This document shows, in pieces, positions 35,256 through 43,344 of a stretch of DNA of 64,000 nucleotides (position 1 is the stretch's first letter; every line of letters starts with the position of its first letter). The position numbers and the translations under genes are program-made. The notes under the pieces are model-generated. The model ran no database searches, was not told where the DNA came from, and saw nothing but the letters and a program-made list of their open reading frames with translations. This DNA is from Stenotrophomonas rhizophila (GTDB taxonomy: Bacteria; Pseudomonadota; Gammaproteobacteria; Xanthomonadales; Xanthomonadaceae), in the NCBI RefSeq assembly GCF_003651185.1, contig NZ_RCDC01000006.1, positions 124,001-188,000 on the forward strand, read 5' to 3'.

Positions 35256-36179
35256 TTACGGCCACTGCATTTCACCCTTGGCTACTTTCGCGCTCAGTTC
35301 CAGTGAACTCTCGCCGGCCAGGGTCGGATAGCGCTTTTTCATCGCGGCGATGAGTGCGTTGGCATCTTTTCTGCGTGCGGTTTCTTCGTCGAACGCGCGG
35401 ATGTAGTTGGCGGTGAAATCCACGGCGCTGATGTCCAGGGCGGCATCGGCTGCGTAGTGGCCCGGGATGACGCGGGTGGGGTTCAGTGCCTTGATGGTGG
35501 CGAGGGTCTGCAGCCAGTGCGCGTGTGATTGGGCGCTTTGGGTGTCGGCCATCCAGACGTGTTCGCCGGCGACGATGGGGATGCCGCCGAGGAGGGTGCG
35601 CAGGGCGGGGATCCACAGGACGGTGCGGTCCGGGGTGGGGCCGGTGAGGCCGATGATCTTGATCGGTTGGCCTTCGAGGGTGAGGGTGTCGCCGTCCAGC
35701 GGTTCGGGGACGACGATGCGGCTCGGCTTGCCTGCGCCCATCTGGGGGCCCCAGAACGCGAGTTTGGCGGCCTGGGTGGCGTTGATGTGGGCGACGGTGG
35801 CGGGGGTGGCGAGGATGCGGGCGTCGGGGAAGGCGTCCTGCAGGGTGGCCAGGCCGAAGTAGTAGTCGGGGTCGCCGTGGCTGATGTAGATCGTGGTCAG
35901 GCGTTTGCCCGAGTCACGGATGCGCTGGACCAGCTGCGCGGCATCGGTGGCGGCGAACTGGGCATCCACGAGCATGGCGTCATGGCGGCCGGTGATCAGG
36001 GTGGAGGAAACCGCGAAGAGGGCGTCGTCTCCGGGGTGGTAGGGCTGCACTGCCAAGGGGGCGTCCTGCGCGGGTGCGTTCGCGGCGGGGCGGGCAGGGC
36101 TGGTGACCGGGGTGAGGGCGGTGAGGCCGGTGATCAGGGCCAGGCTGAGGGCCAGGGTGGTGCGGGAGAGCGTGGGCAT
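35256..36179 (-). CDS. Exported metallo-beta-lactamase-fold protein with altered metal site
   Basis: A 307-residue protein with a signal peptide (residues 1-30) and an MBL fold. The canonical HxHxDH motif reads S-H-G-D-P-D-Y, so the second His is Asp and the last His is Tyr. The mid-domain His motif reads GLTGPTPDRT, with Pro at the usual His position. The late motif PGHYAAD keeps its His. It may bind one metal, or act on an unusual substrate. The ATG at 36179 is used; one at 36194 is possible. It lies 52 bases after the NmrA-like gene on the same strand, so they may be co-transcribed. Confidence 0.82.
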   Translation of the reverse strand: MPTLSRTTLALSLALITGLTALTPVTSPARPAANAPAQDAPLAVQPYHPGDDALFAVSSTLITGRHDAMLVDAQFAATDAAQLVQRIRDSGKRLTTIYISHGDPDYYFGLATLQDAFPDARILATPATVAHINATQAAKLAFWGPQMGAGKPSRIVVPEPLDGDTLTLEGQPIKIIGLTGPTPDRTVLWIPALRTLLGGIPIVAGEHVWMADTQSAQSHAHWLQTLATIKALNPTRVIPGHYAADAALDISAVDFTANYIRAFDEETARRKDANALIAAMKKRYPTLAGESSLELSAKVAKGEMQWP

Positions 36180-36231
36180 TGGGGGCGGTTCCATCCAGGG
36201 CCCCGGCGGGGATCGCCGGGGCGGGCAGGGC

Positions 36232-36870
36232 TCAGTAGGCGACGGTGGCGATCTGGCGCAGGTACTGCGGGGTTTCGATCTCGCTGACGAAGGCGTCGGC
36301 GTAGTCGGGGTAGCTGATCCGGCTGTGGCCGTCATCGCCGACCAGGAAGTTCTTCGCCTGGGTGCGGAAGCCGCCGCGCTGCGGGCCGGGGCCGATTTCG
36401 GCGGCCGGGGAGTAGAAGGTCCAGTCGAGGTCGTCGACGGCGCGCAGCTGCTTCAGCGTCTCGCGGGCGGCCAGGGCGACCGGCTTGTAGGCGTCGGGGA
36501 AGCCCTCGGTGTCCACCAGCTGCACGCCGGGGGCGACTTCCAGGCTGCCGGCACCGCCGACCATGATGAAGCGGGGCACGCCGGCCTGGCGGGCGGCGGC
36601 GACCAGGGCGGCACTGGTGGTGGTCACCGTGCTCGGGGCGTCGCCCGGGCGCGGGCCGAAGGCGCTGGCCAGGACGTCATGGCCGGCGATCACGGCGGCC
36701 AGTGCGTCGGTGTCATCCAGCGCGGCCACGGCCAGCTGGGCGCCGTCCAGTTCCGCCGGGAGGTCGGTTTCACGGCGGACGATGGCAGTGACCTGGTGGC
36801 CGCGGGCGAGGGCTTGGCGGGTGATTTCACGGCCGATGTTGCCGGTGGCACCAACGAGAGCGATTTTCAT
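36232..36870 (-). CDS. NAD(P)-binding NmrA-like oxidoreductase
   Basis: A 212-residue short-chain-dehydrogenase-like protein. The nucleotide-binding loop is IALVGATGNIGREITRQAL, and the central strand FIMVGGAGSLEV is typical of the YhfK/NmrA-like atypical SDR group. There is no clear YxxxK catalytic pair, so it may be a redox sensor or a reductase. It is divergent from a LysR gene across 97 bases, which commonly means LysR-controlled expression. Confidence 0.9.
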   Translation of the reverse strand: MKIALVGATGNIGREITRQALARGHQVTAIVRRETDLPAELDGAQLAVAALDDTDALAAVIAGHDVLASAFGPRPGDAPSTVTTTSAALVAAARQAGVPRFIMVGGAGSLEVAPGVQLVDTEGFPDAYKPVALAARETLKQLRAVDDLDWTFYSPAAEIGPGPQRGGFRTQAKNFLVGDDGHSRISYPDYADAFVSEIETPQYLRQIATVAY

Positions 36871-36967
36871 GGGGGAAGGTCCGTTGAGGAAGGAAGGCCA
36901 GCGTATGCCCCTGGAATCGAACGAAAAACCGCGTATAACGGCCTAATTTGTTGCACGGATCGATCAA

Positions 36968-37870
36968 ATGGACCGGATGACGGCGATGAACGTGTTCGTC
37001 GAGGTGGCCGAGCGTGGCAGCCTGACCGCTGCGGCCGAGGCGCTGGAGATGTCGCGGGCGATGGTGACGCGCTATCTGGCCGAGGTGGAGCGCTGGCTGG
37101 GCGCGCGGCTGCTGCACCGGACCACGCGCCGGATCAGCCTGACCGGGCCCGGAGAGGCGGCGCTGCTGCGCTTCCGGCAGATGCTGGCGATCGGCGATGA
37201 ACTGCACGCTGAGCTGGCTACTGACAACCCCGAGCCTCACGGGTTGATCCGGGTGACTGCGAGTGTTTCTTTCGGGCAGCTCCACCTGGCCGCGGCGGTG
37301 GCCGAGTTCGTCAAACGCCATCCGCTGACGCGGGTGGAACTGCTACTCGTCGATCGGGTGGTGAATCTGGTGGAAGAGCGGGTGGACATCGCCGTACGCA
37401 TCTCGCGTGCGATCGACCCGAGTCTGATCGCGCGCCATCTTGGGCCGTGCCGGTCGGTGTTGTGTGCGGCGCCGTCGTACGTGGCCGAGCGCGGTGCGCC
37501 GGGCACGGCCGATGCACTGGCCGCGCATAACTGCCTGACCCACCACTACGTCGGCAAGAGTGTGTGGCACCTGCAGCGCGACGGACGGCAGATCGCGGTG
37601 GCGGTGGGTGGCAACATCAGCGCCAACGAAGCATCGTTGCTGCTGGAAGCCGTACGCGCCGGGGCGGGTATCGCCATGTTGCCGATGTACCAGATCGCGC
37701 CGCTGCTGCGTTCGGGCGAGCTGGTGGCCGTGCTGCCCGACTACACGGTGGAGACGCTGGGGCTGCACGCCGTGTACGCCTCGCGCCGGCAGCTGCCGAC
37801 GATCATGCGCAGCTTCCTGGATTTCCTGGTGGAGCGTTTCAGCAGCCCGCAGTTTCTGGCGTTGCTTTGA
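36968..37870 (+). CDS. LysR family transcriptional regulator
   Basis: A 300-residue LysR regulator. The N-terminal winged helix (MDRMTAMNVFVEVAERGSL, then EMSRAMVTRYLAEVE and LLHRTTRRISLT) is followed by an effector-binding domain (about 95-295). It is of the same broad subgroup as the regulator at 13895-14779. It is divergent from the NmrA-like/MBL pair and is probably their regulator. The effector is unknown. Confidence 0.93.
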   Translation: MDRMTAMNVFVEVAERGSLTAAAEALEMSRAMVTRYLAEVERWLGARLLHRTTRRISLTGPGEAALLRFRQMLAIGDELHAELATDNPEPHGLIRVTASVSFGQLHLAAAVAEFVKRHPLTRVELLLVDRVVNLVEERVDIAVRISRAIDPSLIARHLGPCRSVLCAAPSYVAERGAPGTADALAAHNCLTHHYVGKSVWHLQRDGRQIAVAVGGNISANEASLLLEAVRAGAGIAMLPMYQIAPLLRSGELVAVLPDYTVETLGLHAVYASRRQLPTIMRSFLDFLVERFSSPQFLALL

Positions 37871-37943
37871 GTGCCTGGGGTCAACGGCGCATGAGCAGAG
37901 CCGTTGCGGTGCCGCCGTACAATGGGGCTCCCACGTCGTTGAA

Positions 37944-38606
37944 GTGAGTGTCGTCTTGTCGTATCCGTATCCGTTGGTGGTGTTCGATCTGGATGGCACG
38001 CTGGTGGACAGCGCGGCCGATATCGCCGAAGCGCTCAACCGCACGCTGCAGGACTGGCAGTTGCCGCGCGTGCCGGAGGCGACGGTGTTGACGTGGATCG
38101 GTGATGGCGTGCGTCGGCTTGTCGAGCAGGCGTTTACTGCGGCCGGCAGTGATATCGATCTGGACAAAGTGATGCCCGGTTTCATGCGGCACTACGAGGC
38201 GTGCCTGTTGCGCAGCCCGCGCCTGTTTGATGGCGTGACCGAGACGTTGGCTGCCTTGCGCGAGCGTTCGGTGACGCTGGCGATCTGCACCAACAAGCCC
38301 TCCGCACTGGTGGCGCCGCTGCTGCAGCATTTCGGTCTGCAGGACGTGTTCGCACTGGTGCTGGGTGGGGATTCCCTGCCGGAGCGCAAGCCGAGTGGTG
38401 CGCCGTTGCGGCATATCGCGGCGCACTTCGACGTAGCCGTCGAGGCCGCATTGATGGTGGGCGATTCGATCACGGATTACCGAGCGGCCGTGGATGCTGG
38501 CATGCCGGTGGCGCTGGTGCGCTATGGGTATCCGCGTGGGCTGGACCTGGACCACGTCGAGGCGGTTGCCGTGGTGGATGATCTGCGGGAATTGCTGGTG
38601 TTGTAA
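37944..38606 (+). CDS. gph: Phosphoglycolate phosphatase (Gph)
   Basis: A 220-residue HAD phosphatase removing 2-phosphoglycolate formed during DNA repair. Motif I is VVFDLDGTLVDSAADIAEALN, motif II ICTNKPS, then a Lys in PERKPSGAPL and motif IV MVGDSITDYRAAVDAGM, all typical of Gph. Start codons are weak: GTG 37944 is chosen; TTG 37956 is possible. An upstream open frame overlaps the LysR gene and is rejected. Two GTAG repeats and a hairpin separate it from convergent btuB. Confidence 0.9.
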   Translation: MSVVLSYPYPLVVFDLDGTLVDSAADIAEALNRTLQDWQLPRVPEATVLTWIGDGVRRLVEQAFTAAGSDIDLDKVMPGFMRHYEACLLRSPRLFDGVTETLAALRERSVTLAICTNKPSALVAPLLQHFGLQDVFALVLGGDSLPERKPSGAPLRHIAAHFDVAVEAALMVGDSITDYRAAVDAGMPVALVRYGYPRGLDLDHVEAVAVVDDLRELLVL

Positions 38607-38617
38607 GGCGTTCGAGC

Positions 38618-38683
38618 GTGTGCCGACCAACGGTCGGCACCTGCCAGGTTCAATGATTGTGTCGACCAACGGTCGGCACCTAC
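38618..38683 (-). repeat. Two tandem GTAG-type palindromic repeats
   Basis: Copies at 38618-38645 and 38659-38683 share GACCAACGGTCGGCACCT in the same orientation. They belong to the subtype at 18538 and, more distantly, 7615. Confidence 0.85.
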
Positions 38684-38691
38684 CGAGGGTG

Positions 38692-38714
38692 GGACGGCGG
38701 CAGTGCCGCCGTCC
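38692..38714. terminator. Hairpin between convergent gph and btuB
   Basis: A perfect 10-bp stem GGACGGCGGC-AGT-GCCGCCGTCC. No T-tract, but the position between convergent stops suits termination. Confidence 0.55.
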
Positions 38715-38721
38715 AGATCCC

Positions 38722-40563
38722 TTATTTCGGCTGGTAACGCACGCTCAGGCGGTACTCGCGGCCGGGCTGGTTGTACCAGGCGACGGTTTCGTACTCGCGG
38801 TCGAACACGTTGCTGACCCGGCCCAGTACGGACCAATCACGGGTCAGGGCGTATTCCAGGCGCAGATCCACGGTGCCGTAGCCGCCCAGGCGCACCGTGT
38901 TCGCTGCATCGTCGTACCGCTTGCCGGCGCCGTTGGCGGTGAGGCCGGCGCGGAAGTCACCGAAACGGCGATCGACGTCCAGACGCGCGGTGTTCTGTGC
39001 GCGGCGGGCCAGCCAGTTGTCGAACTGCGCGCTGCCGTCGGTGCGGTTGCGCGGGTCGGTGTGGCTGAGCTGTGCGTTGAGGTCGAACCCGGCGACGGTG
39101 ATCGCACCGGTCAATTCGGCGCCGCGGATGCGGGCCTTTTCGACCTGCGACATCATGAAGGTGGTGGCATCGTAGGTGATCAGGTCATCGATGCGCGTTT
39201 CGTACACATCCAGGCCCCAGCGCCAGCCATTACCCTGCTGGGCGATGCCGATGTTCGCGCTCTTGGATTTTTCCGGGTCCAGGGTCGGCACGCCGCTCCA
39301 CGGGTCGTAAAGGTCGCTGAAGGTCGGGGCCTTGAACGCGGTGCCGTAGCTGGCGTTGAGGCGGAACCCGCTGCCCAGCTCCAGGCCCCAGCCGAGGCTG
39401 CCGGTGGTGTGGTTGCCGAACTGCTCGTTGTCGTCGTTGCGCACACTGGCCTGCAGGTGGTGCGCGCCGAAGCGGCCCTGGTACTGCACGAACACGCCGG
39501 TGTTGTCGCGGCTGTCGACCAGGTAGCCGGCGCTGCTGCCGTCCAGGTTGTCCTGGCTCCAGTCCACACCGGCGCTCAGCAGCTGGCCATCAGCGATGCT
39601 GATGTCGGCCTGCACCGAGGCACTGTCGCGGTGGGTCTGTGCATTGCCCAGCCAGGTATCACCGTTGAAGTTGTCCGATTCGTTATCGGCGCGGCCGACG
39701 TTGACCGTCAGGTTCAAGCGCTCGCTCGGCGTGTAGCGCAGCTTGCCGCCGAGTACCTGCTGCAGCGTTTCGGAGTAGTTGTAATAGCCGTCGTAATGGT
39801 TCTCGCCTTCGGCGCGCAGGGCGGTGCCCTCCACGCTCAACGTGTCCGTCAGGGCATAGCCACCGCGCAGGCTCATGGACAGGTTGCGGTAGCCATCGCG
39901 GTCGGGCTCGTCGGCGCCGCAGCCGGCGAAGGGCGACACCGAGCCACGGCAGGCGTTGATGCCATCGGTGTGCTGGTAGGCGATGTCGGTGCCGAACCAG
40001 CCACGCTCACCGCTGCCGCCGAAGCCACCGCTGGCCTCGCGCAGGCCGTTGCTGCCACCGCCGAGCTGCAGGTGCGGCGCGAACTGGCCGGCGTTGCGGC
40101 GGGTGAAAATCTGGATCACGCCGCCGATCGCATCGGCGCCGTACAGGCTGGACTGCGGGCCACGCACGATTTCGATGCGCTCGATCTGTGCCAGCGGCAG
40201 ATCCTGGATCATCGCCAGGCCGAGGTCGCCGGTGTTGATGCGCACGCCATCGACCAGCACCAGGGTGTGGGCCGAGTTGGTGCCACGCAGGAACAGCGAG
40301 CTCTGCTTGCCCAGGCCGCCGCTGTTGTTGAGGTTGATGCCGGCACGGCCGCGCAGCAGATCCTGCAGCGACGGCGCCTGGCTGCGCTCGATCTCGGCGC
40401 GGTCGATCACCTGCGCCGGTGAGATGCTGTCCTGTAGGGCGATCGGGGTACGCGTGGCGGTGACCAGCACCTGGTCCAGCGCGGTGGCGTCGTCCTGTGC
40501 GGCGGCCAGCAGGGGCAGGGCCGAGAGCACGGCCAGGGAAAGAACGCGGGTTTGCAGCTTCAT
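38722..40563 (-). CDS. btuB: TonB-dependent vitamin B12 receptor BtuB
   Basis: A 613-residue outer-membrane receptor for cobalamin. A signal peptide (about residues 1-22) precedes a TonB box-like LDQVLVTATRTP. The plug domain (about 30-155) contains LRGRAGINLNNSGG, LVLVDGVRINT and ERIEIVRGPQSSLYGADAIGGVI. A 22-stranded barrel ends in a C-terminal aromatic-containing strand EYRLSVRYQPK. The ATG at 40563 gives a proper signal peptide; a longer upstream frame is rejected. The identity rests on BtuB-like plug sequence and on the cobalamin riboswitch in its leader. Confidence 0.95.
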   Translation of the reverse strand: MKLQTRVLSLAVLSALPLLAAAQDDATALDQVLVTATRTPIALQDSISPAQVIDRAEIERSQAPSLQDLLRGRAGINLNNSGGLGKQSSLFLRGTNSAHTLVLVDGVRINTGDLGLAMIQDLPLAQIERIEIVRGPQSSLYGADAIGGVIQIFTRRNAGQFAPHLQLGGGSNGLREASGGFGGSGERGWFGTDIAYQHTDGINACRGSVSPFAGCGADEPDRDGYRNLSMSLRGGYALTDTLSVEGTALRAEGENHYDGYYNYSETLQQVLGGKLRYTPSERLNLTVNVGRADNESDNFNGDTWLGNAQTHRDSASVQADISIADGQLLSAGVDWSQDNLDGSSAGYLVDSRDNTGVFVQYQGRFGAHHLQASVRNDDNEQFGNHTTGSLGWGLELGSGFRLNASYGTAFKAPTFSDLYDPWSGVPTLDPEKSKSANIGIAQQGNGWRWGLDVYETRIDDLITYDATTFMMSQVEKARIRGAELTGAITVAGFDLNAQLSHTDPRNRTDGSAQFDNWLARRAQNTARLDVDRRFGDFRAGLTANGAGKRYDDAANTVRLGGYGTVDLRLEYALTRDWSVLGRVSNVFDREYETVAWYNQPGREYRLSVRYQPK

Positions 40564-40694
40564 CGATGACTCCATGCACCGCGCACGCCCGCGCGGCAAG
40601 GGGTGGGGATGATCGCGCTGCAGGGAGGTTCGACGGTGGGCGGGCGCGCGCAGGCGCCAGCTTGCCGCCGCCATGCCCGCCGCATCGCAACCAG

Positions 40695-40885
40695 TCGTCT
40701 TCCAGGCCGGTCTCCGGGCTCGCGGGTCGATGGCGGTGCCATCGTGCCAGGCGCCTTCCCATGCCGGAGCACAGTGGCGTATTGCCTGGTGTTTCCACGC
40801 TTACCGTTGCGGGGGCAGCGCCGGAGTGGCGGCGTGGCACAGGGCCTGACGCGTCACCGGCTTCCCGTTTCAACCTGGCGGCATT
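40695..40885 (-). promoter_or_regulatory. Cobalamin riboswitch in the btuB leader
   Basis: On the minus strand the leader contains, in order, the conserved start GGTTGAAACGGGAAGCCGGT, GCCACTG and then GGGAAGGCG, and the B12-box-like GAGCCCGGAGACCGGCC (about 40707-40721). These are the diagnostic elements of adenosylcobalamin riboswitches. It lies 130 bases before btuB and should switch its expression off when cobalamin is plentiful. It extends close to the divergent cobC promoter. Confidence 0.93.
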
Positions 40886-40985
40886 GCAGCCCCAGGTCAC
40901 CTGAAAGTGGGCGCAGTCTAAGGCATCCGCCGGGCCCATGGCGCGCACCGGTTAGAATGCGCCTCGCTTTTTCGATGTGATCTCC

Positions 40986-41075
40986 ATGACCCCAACGTGG
41001 TTGCAGCACCCCGGCACCGACGCCCGTGACCCGCACCGGCCGGACGCAGCGGGCAGCAGACGGGGCGCGGCATGA
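40986..41075 (+). CDS. 29-codon open frame overlapping cobC
   Basis: A short frame starting MTPTWLQHPGTDARDPHRPD whose TGA overlaps the cobC ATG as ATGA, the arrangement used for translational coupling throughout this genome. No ribosome site stands out (only CTCC precedes it). The N-terminal W-L-x-x-P resembles loosely the start of CobT-type proteins, so it could be a decayed cobalamin gene, or a leader peptide, or chance. The confidence refers to it being a translated unit. Confidence 0.35.
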   Translation: MTPTWLQHPGTDARDPHRPDAAGSRRGAA

Positions 41076-41650
41076 TCCTCGATCTGATCCGCCACGCCAG
41101 CACGGGCCGCGACGATCATCTTGATGGCCGCACCGATCCGCCGCTGCACGAGGGCGCGACCGACGCCCTGTGCGCGCGCTACGCCGGGCTGCCCTGGCAG
41201 CGGGTGCTGTCCTCGCCTCGGCTGCGAGCGCTGTTGACCGCCGAGGCATTGGCCTTGCCCCACGCGGTGGACGTGGAGGCCGATGAGGAATGGGAAGAAC
41301 TGGATTTCGGCGACTGGGACGGGCTCGCGCTGGAGGCGCTGCCGATGGATGCGCTGTCAGCGTTCCATCTGGACCCGCACGCCAACCCGCCGCCGCATGG
41401 CGAAAGCTGGGGCCACTTCGAGCGCCGCATCGCGCGTGGACTGCACCGGCTGCTGGATGAGCCCGAGCCGGTCCCGACCCTGATCGTCAGCCATGGCGGA
41501 CCGCTGCGGATGGTGCTGTCGCAGGTATGCGGCCTGCCGATGGCGATGTGCTGGGCGCTGCGCATCGATCACGGCACGCGGCTGCGCCTGCGCGTGGAGC
41601 GCGAGGACGACCGGCTGTGGGGCGAACTGCTGGAGCTGCAGCAGGTATGA
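41072..41650 (+). CDS. cobC: Histidine phosphatase, probable alpha-ribazole phosphatase CobC
   Basis: A 192-residue phosphoglycerate-mutase-fold phosphatase. The phospho-histidine is H8 in DLIRHASTG, the acidic motif ELDFGDWDG and the C-terminal VSHGGPLRMVLSQ complete the active site. The short length and the position divergent from the B12-regulated btuB gene point to CobC, which dephosphorylates alpha-ribazole phosphate during assembly of the lower ligand of cobalamin. No other cob gene is in view, so a generic histidine phosphatase remains possible. A perfect hairpin follows. Confidence 0.82.
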   Translation: MILDLIRHASTGRDDHLDGRTDPPLHEGATDALCARYAGLPWQRVLSSPRLRALLTAEALALPHAVDVEADEEWEELDFGDWDGLALEALPMDALSAFHLDPHANPPPHGESWGHFERRIARGLHRLLDEPEPVPTLIVSHGGPLRMVLSQVCGLPMAMCWALRIDHGTRLRLRVEREDDRLWGELLELQQV

Positions 41651-41657
41651 GGCGCGC

Positions 41658-41682
41658 GGCTACCGACGGTGTGTCGGTAGCC
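41658..41682. terminator. Hairpin between convergent cobC and the TfoX-like gene
   Basis: A perfect 10-bp stem GGCTACCGAC-GGTGT-GTCGGTAGCC, located in the 37-base gap between two stop codons. Confidence 0.6.
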
Positions 41683-41687
41683 GTGGA

Positions 41688-42059
41688 TCAGCGGTTGTCA
41701 TCGTCCATCTCGAACGGCGGCGCTTCGTCGCCGTCATCGTCGCGATGCTCCACGGTGCGGTCGTAGACCGGGCCGGAGGCGGGCGGCGCCTTCTTCAGCG
41801 GCTGGTCGGCGATGATCGCTTCGTACTCGGCCACCAGCACGGTGCGGCGCGCCTCCGGCAGTTCCTGCCAGTGGCAGTCCTGCAGCGCACCTTCCAGCGA
41901 GTAGAGCAGGTTCAAGCTGGGCTTGAAGCCGGCGCGGCGCACTTTGACGAAGGCACCGACCGCGCCGACCGCCACCAGATCTTCCGGCGTACGCAGACCG
42001 ACCTGGCGCAGCCATGCTGCGCTCTTCGGGCCGATGTTGCGCAGCTTGACGCCACTCAT
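41688..42059 (-). CDS. TfoX C-terminal-domain protein
   Basis: A 123-residue protein. The N-terminal 85 residues match the C-terminal domain of TfoX/Sxy competence regulators (LRNIGPKSAAWLRQVGLRTPEDL, FKPSLNLLYSLEGAL, HWQELP). The last 30 residues are a strongly acidic tail (DDDGDEAPPFEMDDD). The TfoX N-terminal domain is absent, so it is a stand-alone helix-hairpin-helix-like module rather than full Sxy. The ATG overlaps the stop of the methionine sulfoxide reductase gene as ATGA. Competence control is possible; a generic DNA- or protein-binding role is equally open. Confidence 0.87.
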   Translation of the reverse strand: MSGVKLRNIGPKSAAWLRQVGLRTPEDLVAVGAVGAFVKVRRAGFKPSLNLLYSLEGALQDCHWQELPEARRTVLVAEYEAIIADQPLKKAPPASGPVYDRTVEHRDDDGDEAPPFEMDDDNR

Positions 42060-42538
42060 CCCAAAGCCTCGACGAACACCGCGGCGATGGCTTCCAGCCC
42101 GGCCTGGTCCTCGGCATCGAAGCGCGCCAGCGAGGGGCTGTCCAGATCGAACACGCCGACCAGCTCGCCGTGGTGGACCAACGGCACCACCAGTTCCGAG
42201 CGCGAGGCCGAGTCGCAGGCGATGTGGCCCGGGAATGCATCGACGTCTTCGATACGCTGGGTCACCCGCTGCGAAGCCGCGGCGCCACACACGCCCTTGT
42301 CGAGTGGAATGCGCACGCAGGCGGGCAGACCCTGGAACGGGCCGACGACCAGCTCCTTGCCATCGAAGAAATAGAAGCCGACCCAGTTCAGGTGCGGCAG
42401 GGCGTGGTAGACCAGCGCCGACAGGTTGGCCGCATTGGCGATGCGGTCGCGCTCGCCGTGCACCAGGGCGCGGGCCTGGGCCAGCAGCTGGCCGTACTGT
42501 TCCGGCTTGCTGCCGGTGAGCGTGGAGGTATCGAACAT
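42056..42538 (-). CDS. msrC: Free methionine-(R)-sulfoxide reductase (GAF domain)
   Basis: A 160-residue single GAF-domain enzyme that reduces free L-methionine-(R)-sulfoxide. The three functional cysteines are present and spaced as in the E. coli enzyme: C74 (LPACVRIP), C84 (KGVCGAAA) and C108 (IACDSASRSE); family motifs LNWVGFYFFDG and LVHHGELVGVFDLDS are clear. It is translationally coupled to the downstream TfoX-like gene. It is the third of four methionine sulfoxide reductases in this window and the only one for the free amino acid. Confidence 0.95.
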   Translation of the reverse strand: MFDTSTLTGSKPEQYGQLLAQARALVHGERDRIANAANLSALVYHALPHLNWVGFYFFDGKELVVGPFQGLPACVRIPLDKGVCGAAASQRVTQRIEDVDAFPGHIACDSASRSELVVPLVHHGELVGVFDLDSPSLARFDAEDQAGLEAIAAVFVEALG

Positions 42539-42657
42539 GGCCGCAGTCTACCAAGCGCAGCGGTTGGGTGCCCCCGGGGCCGGCCGAACACAGCGGACCG
42601 CACCGCAGCGCTGCCGGGACGGCGGATAATGGCGCGTTTCCGCCCCCGGTCGTCCCC

Positions 42658-43341
42658 ATGCCCCTGCCTGCGCCGCGCCCTGCCGCCCTGTTCGTCACCG
42701 GTACCGACACCGGCATCGGCAAGACCTTCAGCAGCTGTGTGCTGCTGCATGCCCTGCGCCGCCACGGCGGCACCGCGGTGGGCATGAAGCCGGTCGCCAG
42801 TGGCTGCGAGCGCACGCCCGAGGGCCTGCGCAACGAGGACGCCACGGCCCTGCTGGCCGCCAGCATGCCGATGCCCGCATATGACGACCTCAACCCGTTC
42901 GCGCTCGAGCAGCCGCTGGCCCCGGAGATCGCCGCGGCGGAGGCTGGCGTGCAACTGTCGCTGGCGCCGATCGAGGCCGCCTTCGCGCGCCTGCGCGCCA
43001 GCGCGGACACGGTGGTGGTCGAGGGCGTCGGCGGCTGGCTGGCGCCGCTGTCGGCCAGGCTGGACCAGAGTGATCTGGTGCACGCGCTGGCGCTGCCCGT
43101 GGTGATGGTGGTCGGGCTGCGGCTGGGCTGCCTCAACCATGCGCGGCTGACTGCCGAGGCGATCGCGGCCCGTGGCGCGCGCTGCATCGGCTGGATTGCC
43201 AACGACGTGGACCCGAGCATGGCACGCCGCGACGAGAACGTCGCACTGCTCACCGCGCGGCTGCCGATGCCATGTTGGGGGCGCCTGCCGTATGCGCCGG
43301 GCGTGGACCCGGCCCGCCTGGCGGACCGGCTGGTGTTCTGA
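42658..43341 (+). CDS. bioD: Dethiobiotin synthetase BioD
   Basis: A 227-residue ATP-dependent enzyme that closes the ureido ring of dethiobiotin from diaminopelargonate and CO2, the penultimate step of biotin synthesis. It has the P-loop FVTGTDTGIGKT, the MKPVASG loop, and VVVEGVGGWLAPL, which all match BioD. The ATG at 42658 directly precedes the P-loop region; upstream frame is not family-like. It is divergent from the sulfoxide reductase and stands apart from any other bio gene here. Confidence 0.95.
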   Translation: MPLPAPRPAALFVTGTDTGIGKTFSSCVLLHALRRHGGTAVGMKPVASGCERTPEGLRNEDATALLAASMPMPAYDDLNPFALEQPLAPEIAAAEAGVQLSLAPIEAAFARLRASADTVVVEGVGGWLAPLSARLDQSDLVHALALPVVMVVGLRLGCLNHARLTAEAIAARGARCIGWIANDVDPSMARRDENVALLTARLPMPCWGRLPYAPGVDPARLADRLVF

Positions 43342-43344
43342 GTG

